The position numbers were made by a program, and so were the translations under genes. Below the pieces are notes generated by a model. The model did not search any database and was not told where the DNA came from. It was given only the letters and a program-made list of their open reading frames with translations. This document shows positions 51,401 through 60,400 of a stretch of DNA of 64,000 bases, piece by piece. Origin of the DNA: Dallia pectoralis (taxonomy: Eukaryota; Chordata; Actinopteri; Esociformes; Umbridae); contig CM055728.1 in the NCBI GenBank assembly GCA_029465975.1, positions 9,663,619 to 9,727,618 on the forward strand, in the 5' to 3' direction. The first letter of the stretch is position 1. Each line of letters begins with the position of its first letter.

Positions 51401-54400
51401 ATGAGTGCGTGTGCGCCATTTATCTATCGCGTTTATATTTACACTGAAACAGATAACTGTCTGGAAGACACCATTCCAGGGGCAGTTCTTGTTCCCAGGT
51501 TCAACAACTGGGTGGGATGGTTGTGTTTTAAGCGAGATTGGAGGGTAGTTGTGTTGCTTCTTTTTCGTTGCTACTGTTTTTAAACCAAGTCGACATACCG
51601 GCTTGTTAATTGGTTTTCCTTTCTTTGGCTTAAAGCCTAAATGTTCCCACACCGGTGCTGAAGATTGCGGCTTTGAAACCAACTCCATTTGGACTTATTC
51701 TTCCTAACTGGCTGTATGTCACTATGAAACAGTCCACTTCATAACACAGTGGGTTCACGTGTGGGTGTGTCCGCTCTGTGTGGTTGTCCGCTGCTCCGCT
51801 CTGTGTGTGTGTGCGTGAGACTCTGCCTTGAGCCCCGCCTCCTGTGCCCCGCGCCTCTGCCTGAGCCCCGCCTCCTCTTTTGAGAAGGAGACCAGATAAC
51901 AGGCAGCTCGATCGACTAAAATGTTGTTAACATTCATTTTTAGAAATTAATGTAATATATCCCAGCACCAAAAATGATTGCGCTCATGTCCATATATCGG
52001 GCGTTAAGTCAATATATTGACTATCGCGACTGGCCTAGTATAGTGCCAGTTTGAAGTCAGATGAATCGTCAATATGCATTCAAAAAAATCTATTTTAGTG
52101 CAACAGATTATTGAATTCAGTTTTGATGGGTTTTTAAGTTGGTTCCCGCTTGCAATGCATCTTTTGTAGCTAGAAACACCCAGTTTCAATTCAAGAAACT
52201 GTAAGCTGCTAATAATGCTGCTTCCTGGCTGATGTGGATAATGGCTTTTTGTGAAGAATCAATCCATGGGCCTTTTAATACAATTTGAAAAAAATCTAAC
52301 TGCATCTAACTTCCTTATTGTTTACACATGGACAATCTGACTCTGGGGACCTCGGCATGAATCCTCGAAGTATTGCTTTTGGTCGATAATCTAATCTGAA
52401 TAAGTCGACAAATGAGAACTATTTCATATTATTTGTTAATTAAACCATTTCTTTTGAATTGCTGAAGTGAGTGAGGGCGGCAAGGTGCCCTAGTGGTTAG
52501 GGACTAGGGCTTGGGTCTGGAAGGTCCCTGGTTCTAATCCCCCCACCATCAAGGTGAAAACCTTGTCGTTTTGTCCTTGAGCAATAACCCTTAAATGCTC
52601 CCCGGGCGCCGTTGACGTGGAAGTCAAATCAGGTAACTGATTAGGGCTGCCCCCTGCACATCAGGGTTGGGTAAAACGCAGAGGACACATTTCAGTTGAA
52701 GGCATTACGTTGTACAATATTCCATTCCATCTTGTAAGTGCTGGGGTAGAACAACAGTACATGTGGCCTCGTAAAAGATTTGAAGGCTGCCGGCATTGTG
52801 CAATAATAAGGTATGCACAACCTTTCACATCACTGTAGTTTGAAGGTCATTGGCAACACAGGGTGGTTTTCACAGCAGTACTTTAGATGAAGAAAAAAAA
52901 TGTTATTCCAGAAAGCAAAATACTTGCGTGTTGTATCCAATTTCTAAAGTGTCGCTTATTGCAAATTCCATTGCGTCGGGTACCCGTGTGTTCATGTGTC
53001 ATATTCTCCTGTGCTTAGTGACAGGACAGGTATTGCGCTGTGATGCCATTGTGGACATCGTCAGTGAGATCCAGATCGTGTCCACCACCAGAGAACTGCA
53101 TCTGGAAGACTCTCCACTTGAACTGAAGATCCACGCGCTTGACTCCGAGGGTGAGACGTGTTAATGGGTCCGCTGTGTCTGGGCCGCTGGGGGCGTTCTC
53201 TTCTGGTCAACAAAGACCAGAAGCTGACCACCCGAGCTGTCTGCGTGTTTGCCTTTAAGCTAGCGTATGGAATTGTTTGAAGATGGTGATGCACTGGATC
53301 ACTTATTCAGAGTTCAAAACCTTTCTAGGTATTTTTAGTGCAAAGAGAATTTTTAAACATGTTTGTACCATGCAGAATTTTTTCTTTAACATTGAAGAGA
53401 AATATCCATCAATGCTGTTTTCCCTAATGAATGCCTTATATTAACACATTTGCGAGCATTATACATAATACAACAAAAAAACTGAAATGAAGACTACTAT
53501 AAACACACATGGATCTATTTATAGCAGGAAGTGATGTCGTTGCCATGTCTTATGGGTAGTAGAGATGGCTGTGCCACGTTGTCCCTGGTGCAATATTCTG
53601 CTAACGCAACAAGTGACAGTGTGCTCCAGCCAATTGTGGCTGGCCAGCAGGTTTGTGCTGGCTAATCGACTGGTGGCCAGCGGGTTTGTGCTGGCTAATC
53701 AGCTGGTGGCCAGCGGGTTTGTCTAATCTGCTGGTGGCCAGCGGGTGTGTGCTGGCTAATCTGCTGGTGGCCAGCGGGTTTGTGCTGGCTAATCTGCTGG
53801 TGGCCGGTGGGTTTGTGCTGGCTAATCTGCTGGTGGCCAGTGGGTTTGTGCTGGCTAATCTGCTGGTGGCCAGCGGGTGTGCTGGCTAATCTGCTGGTGG
53901 CCAGCGGGTGTGTGCTGGCTAATCTGCTGGTGGCCAGCGGGTTTGTGCTGGCTAATCTGCTGGTGGCCAGCGGGTTTGTGCTGGCTAATCTGCTGGTGGC
54001 CAGCGGGTTTGTGCTGGCTAATCTGCTGGTGGCCAGCGGGTTTGTGCTGGCTACTCTGCTGGTTGAATGGGAATTTTTGGTAAGAAGCAGGATGGCTTGG
54101 AGAACACCTATCCCAAGCCTGCTCGGCGTTGCTGTGATGTCACTAGTCCTCATTATTTTTTGAATGCCATGGTTTTATGGCTCTGTGATGTCACTAGTCC
54201 TTATTAGTTTTTGAATACCATGGTTTTATGGCTCTGTGCTGTCACTAGCTCTTATTAGTCTTTGAATACCGTGGTTCTGTGATGTCACTAGTCCTCATTA
54301 GTTTTTGAATACCATGGTTTCATGGCTCTGTGATGTCACTAGCCCTCATTCGTTTTTGAATACTATGGTTTCATGGCTCTGTGATATCACTGCCATTACA

Positions 54401-57400
54401 ATGCCATCATAGCATTGGAAAACTATTCTGTCAAGAAGATACTAAACCAAAGGCATTGTAATGCATATAACTGGATGACACACAATTCCAATGTAACATG
54501 GTTATGTCAAGCATATACCATGTTACTACTAAAACCCCATGTGAAGTACTGACAGTATAATTCAGTTAAATGCACAGCGACTGTGTTGCAGTGTTCACTA
54601 GCTAGTTTAATGACATTTCAAGGGATGTTTGTTATCCCCTGAGGCAGGCCTCCCTGAGGCAGCAGTTAAATGTCTCTTGGTTCTGTCTCAGTGGTTCCAT
54701 TTGAGCCGGGCACAGGCTCCCTGGGAAATGAGCTGGAGCCACAACCTGATTGGCTCTGATGACGGCCCCTAAGGCGGGTCCCATTTTGTTGTTTGCTTTT
54801 GCCTTGATGCCGTGCTACTCTGAGATTTGTCAGATGGAATAACCAAAATACAATGTTTGTCGAGCTTTATTGGATTTGGGTTTTGTTTAGGCGTTCGCCA
54901 CTGCAGTCGTCAACGCCAAGCTCGTGTGCTGCGTTTGTTTTGTCCTCAGGACAGGATTGATGTCTGTTGAAAACATAATATCACATTGACAAAGGCATTG
55001 TTTTGCATGTTACATGCAATATCTGATTTTAATAATGCATACAGCCCTATCTACATTCAGTCTGTGTTAAATCAAATCCAAAGCAATGAAAGCATTCGCT
55101 GTGCCGTGTGTCTTACCTCGAAATGGTTGATTGTACAGGAAACACCTTCAGCACTCTGGCCAGCCTGGTGTTTGACTGGACCATAGTGAAAGACCCAGAG
55201 ATGGATGGATTCACTGACTCCTACAGCTCATTACGGTAACGGCCATTATGTTGCCATGTGCTCAATCTTTAAGGTAGAACCCTGCCGGTTGGATTGAATG
55301 CGAATGTGTTATGGATGAATATTCAGAGTCTTGGGGTGGGGTGGCTGGGTGGGGGGGGAGAGAACGGTAGCCGGATTGCCTCAGGTATTCCAAAAGTAAA
55401 ATAAAAAGTAATCTAAAATCCACAGGTGCTCATGGGAGGGAACTGTAAACAACAATAACAACGGTATGATGATAACCACAAGAGGGTACTTGGCGATACA
55501 CTCGCTATTAAGGCAGCTCGTCCGCTATGTTCCACACACTCTGCCTGTTGTTTTAGCCACTATTATCCCATATGATTGCTTTCACTCTGATATTTTGCAC
55601 AATTAAGTACCCTTTTGTGCTTATCATCTTTCCTTTGTTTCATAATCATAGTTTTTATTTACAAGTTGTTAGGATACTGTTGGTTATGATTCAGAATGTC
55701 TTTTTTTTTCAAACTACGACAGCCCTGACGTCACCTGAGGTTTTTGTGTATAGAGGTTAATTGTAAGATGTCTGTCACTTGTGATAAGAAGACTCTAATG
55801 TATTTTTCAATCCCTCCATTTCCCCTCAAGTGTTCTTAAATTCTCTGAGTCCACGTACACGCCCCCCGGTTACATTTCTCAAATGGAAGGAGTCGGCAAA
55901 CAGGGGGATATCATCTTGGTGTCCGGACTTAAAACGGGCCATGCCAAGCTCAAGGCCAAAATTCAAGAATCTCTCTATAAGGTATTCTGTTTAATCATAT
56001 CCTGAATTTCGTACCTTTTATTTTTTAAAGAAGACTATTAGCCGGCTTATCAAACTACTCGTTCCATTTAAAATCCAGTGCTGGCCGAAGGTTCTCAATG
56101 AAAAGTTTTTTGTTAAGAAGCAATTAAAGCGAACTCGAGAGTGGAGGAACCTCATTCATGTCAGACAGACAGGCAGAAGCCCTCCGGAATGGCAGACGGT
56201 TATAAATAAGAGGCTAGAGCGACATGACACCGCCACGGATGTGCATTGTACAGCAATTAAACAAAATGTTGCTTTGTCAATAGTGAGCTGACCCGAGATA
56301 TGATTTCATACCAGATCAAGTCGTAGTTATCTACTGAGTGTTTTGAAGTTTTGGTTTCCTAATGAGTCCGTCCGTGTCGGTTGCCGGGCTGTTACTATGG
56401 TTACCCTATGTTCCACACAGGATGTGGGTGCAGCTGAGGTGAAACTGCTGATTCTGGAGAACATCCTGCTGAGCCCCGCGCATGACGTCTACCTGATGGT
56501 GGGCACCTCCATCCAGTACAAGGTCCAGAAGATCAGACAGGGCAAGATCACAGGTGAGGCCTCTCATCTGCGAGCCAATCCAATTAAAGCTATTCTGACC
56601 TCAGGAAATGGCCCTATGAAGTGGAGGTAGCACAGAGTTAAGCTAATTGAATAGCGCTGTTGGTGCTAGAGAGCTAACCCGGGTTGTCATCGTTTCAGAG
56701 TTGGCCATGCCTTGTGACCAGTACGAACTCCATCTCCAGAACAGCGTGCCTAGGCCGGATGGGAACCCTAAGATGGCCGTGGCGAGTCTGGACCAGGGCA
56801 CCTCCACCGCTTGTGCCCTGCAAGTGGGACACATCAACGTGGTGCTGGATCACAAGAGTATCTTTGTCATGACCACCATTCCTCCACAGCACTGCTACAT
56901 TAGTTACTAATTAGTTATACGACTTGTCAGGGCGCAGTTAACGCGGTTGTGTGTGAACGGCTAATGGTATTTCAGTGGTGTGTAACGGGGACAGTGTGAG
57001 AGCAATGACTGGTTGGTAGTGAATGGTGTGTCAGAAGTGATTGGTAGAGAGTGAATGGTGTGTCAGAAGTGATTGGTAGAGACTAGAGAGTGAATGGTGT
57101 GTCAGAAGTGATTGGTAGAGACTAGAGAGTGAATGGTGTGTCAGAAGTGATTGGTAGAGAGTGAATGGTGTGTCAGAAGTGATTGGTAGAGAGTGAATGG
57201 TGTGTCAGAAGTGATTGGTAGAGAGTGAATGGTGTGTCAGAAGTGATTGGTAGAGAGTGAATGGTGTGTCAGAAGTGATTGGTAGAGAGTGAATGGTGTG
57301 TCAGAAGTGATTGGTAGAGAGTGAATGGTGTGTCAGAAGTGATTGGTAGAGAGTGAATGGTGTGTCAGAAGTGATTGGTAGAGAGTGAATGGTGTGTCAG

Positions 57401-60400
57401 AAGTGATTGGTAGAGAGTGAATGGTGTGTCAGAAGTGATTGGTAGAGAGTGAATGGTGTGTCAGAAGTGATTGGTAGAGAGTGAATGGTGTGTCAGAAGT
57501 GATTGGTAGAGAGTGAATGGTGTGTGAGAGCAGTGATTGGTAGACAGTGAATGGTGTGTGAGAGCAGTGATTGGTAGACAGTGAATGGTGTGTGAGAGCA
57601 GTGATTGGTTGGTAGTGAATGGTGTGTGAGAGCAGTGATTGGTTGGTAGTGAATGGTGTGTGAGAGCAGTGATTGGTTGGTAGTGAATGGTGTGTGAGAG
57701 CAGTGATTGGTTGGTAGTGAATGGTGTGTGAGAGCAGTGATTGGTTGGTAGTGAATGGTGTGTGAGAGCAGTGATTGGTTGGTAGTGAATGGTGTGTGAG
57801 AGCAGTGATTGGTTGGTAGTGAATGGTGTGTGAGAGCAGTGATTGGTTGGTAGTGAATGGTGTGTGAGAGCAGTGATTGGTTGGTAGTGAATGGTGTGAG
57901 AGCAGTGATTGGTAGACAGTGAATGGTGTGTGAGAGCAGTGATTGGTAGACAGTGAATGGTGTGTGAGAGCAGTGATTGGTAGACAGTGAATGGTGTGTG
58001 AGAGCAGTGATTGGTAGACAGTGAATGGTGTGTGAGAGCAGTGATTGGTAGACAGTGAATGGTGTGTGAGAGCAGTGATTGGTAGACAGTGAATGGTGTG
58101 TGAGAGCAGTGATTGGTAGACAGTGAATGGTGTGCGAGAGCAGTGATTGGTAGACAGTGAATGGTGTGCGAGAGCAGTGATTGGTAGACAGTGAATGGTG
58201 TGCGAGAGCAGTGATTGGTAGACAGTGAATGGTGTGCGAGAGCAGTGGTTGGTAGACAGTGAATGGTGTGCGAGAGCAGTGGTTGGTAGACAGTGAATGG
58301 TGTGCGAGAGCAGTGGTTGGTAGACAGTGAATGGTGTGCGAGAGCAGTGGTTGGTAGACAGTGAATGGTGTGTGAGAGCAGTGATTGGTTGGTAGTGAAT
58401 GGTGTGTGAGAGCAGTGATTGGTTGGTAGTGAATGGTGTGCGAGAGCAGTGATTGGTTGGTAGTGAATGGTGTGTGAGAGCAGTGATTGGTTGGTAGTGA
58501 ATGGTGTGTGAGCAGTGATTGGTTGGTAGTGAATGGTGTGTGAGAGCAGTGATTGGTTGGTAGTGAATGGTGTGCGAGAGCAGTGATTGGTAGACAGTGA
58601 ATGGTGTGCGAGAGCAGTGGTTGGTAGACAGTGAATGGTGTGCGAGAGCAGTGGTTGGTAGACAGTGAATGGTGTGCGAGAGCAGTGGTTGGTAGACAGT
58701 GAATGGTGTGCGAGAGCAGTGGTTGGTAGACAGTGAATGGTGTGCGAGAGCAGTGATTGGTAGACAGTGAATGGTGTGCGATGATTGGTAGACAGTGAAT
58801 GGTGTGCGAGAGCAGTGAATGGTGTGCGAGAGCAGTGATTGGTAGACAGTGAATGGTGTGCGAGAGCAGTGATTGGTTGGTAGTGAATGGTGTGCGAGAG
58901 CAGTGATTGGTTGGTAGTGAATGGTGTGCGAGAGCAGTGATTGGTTGGTAGTGAATGGTGTGCGAGAGCAGTGATTGGTTGGTAGTGAATGGTGTGCGAG
59001 AGCAGTGATTGGTTGGTAGTGAATGGTGTGCGAGAGCAGTGATTGGTAGACAGTGAATGGTGTGCGAGAGCAGTGATTGGTAGACAGTGAATGGTGTGCG
59101 AGAGCAGTGATTGGTAGACAGTGAATGGTGTGCGAGAGCAGTGATTGGTAGACAGTGAATGGTGTGCGAGAGCAGTGATTGGTAGACAGTGAATGGTGTG
59201 CGAGAGCAGTGATTGGTAGACAGTGAATGGTGTGCGATTGGTTGGTAGTGAATGGTGTGCGAGAGCAGTGATTGGTAGACAGTGAATGGTGTGCGAGAGC
59301 AGTGATTGGTTGACAGTAAACGTGTTTCCGAGCAGTGATTGGTCGACGGTGAATGGTGTGCGAGAGCAGTGATTCCGAGTGATTGGTCGACTGTGATCTT
59401 CCTTTCATCTGTATTTAATGTGGTGCTTCCTGAGCTCAGTGCAGCAGAGACGTCTGGAAACATGATTCAGCTGACTGAGTAGCTAAAGCTCCCTCCATGA
59501 GTCCCCTTCCCAATCAGTCCTGCTGTGCAACTCGACAAACATAAGATGTGTATCATGTCACTGTTTAACACGCCGATCTCTGTTCTTGAAAACTGTCTCT
59601 GAATATCCTTTGTTGTAAACCAAACGTTCCCTTAATAGGAAATCCTCAGGTCTCCGAATGCAGGGTGTGTCTCGGCTTCCCAACAGCACACTCTATGTGG
59701 TGGAGCCCGGATATCTGGGTACGTGGGCCTGGTTCAGTCCTCATGTATTCACGGTTCATCCATAGGAAACTGTTCAGTTTACATTTGAATTGTCTTCTCC
59801 CTGCCAGGATTTAAGATTAACCCTGGAGAGAGCTGGGTCCTGGAGACAGAAAGAGTCTATAATATCCTTATCGAAGTGTTTGACAAGTCGAGCAACAGGA
59901 TTTATTTATCGGATGTAAGTAAGCGCGTTGTGTTTGATCTTGTCTGCGAAAAACACTGTGGTTCTCCATACTTTTTCTACATTCTACAGTTGAAACCAGA
60001 TATTTACATACACTTCAGAAAAAAATTCTTTACTGTTATACATTAAATCAAAGTAAACTTTTTCTGTTTTAGATCGATACATATTAAAATATTTTTTGCA
60101 TTTGTTAAATGTCAGAATCGAGCGAGGGAGAATTTTTATGTATTTCTATCATAATTATTTTATTGTTTCACTTTCATCAAAGTCAGAAGTATACATGAAC
60201 TAAGTTTATTGTGTCTTTAAGCAAAAAGAAAACTCCAGTTGATTCCATTCTGAGCTTAAGAAGTATCTGATTAGGTTAATTTATTCCGTTTGAGTTAATT
60301 GGTGGCACACCTGTGGATGCATATAAAAGCACATCTCAAACACAGAGCCTCTATCTTTGACATCATGGGAAAATCAAGAGAAATCAACCAAGACATCAGG

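Noticed and set aside
52478..52560. A functional tRNA gene
   Set aside because: Only A- and B-box-like elements are present, with no cloverleaf. The downstream SINE body shows that it is a retroposon head.
53653..54163. Trp/Leu-rich plus-strand frames of 68-138 codons as extra nup210 exons
   Set aside because: They are the 33-bp array. The gp210 reading continues directly from the exon at 53019-53150 to that at 55139-55235 with matched phase.
57429..59463. Two overlapping frames of about 650 codons on the minus strand
   Set aside because: They are the same 32/34-bp array read in two frames, inside nup210 intron 7 and on the opposite strand.
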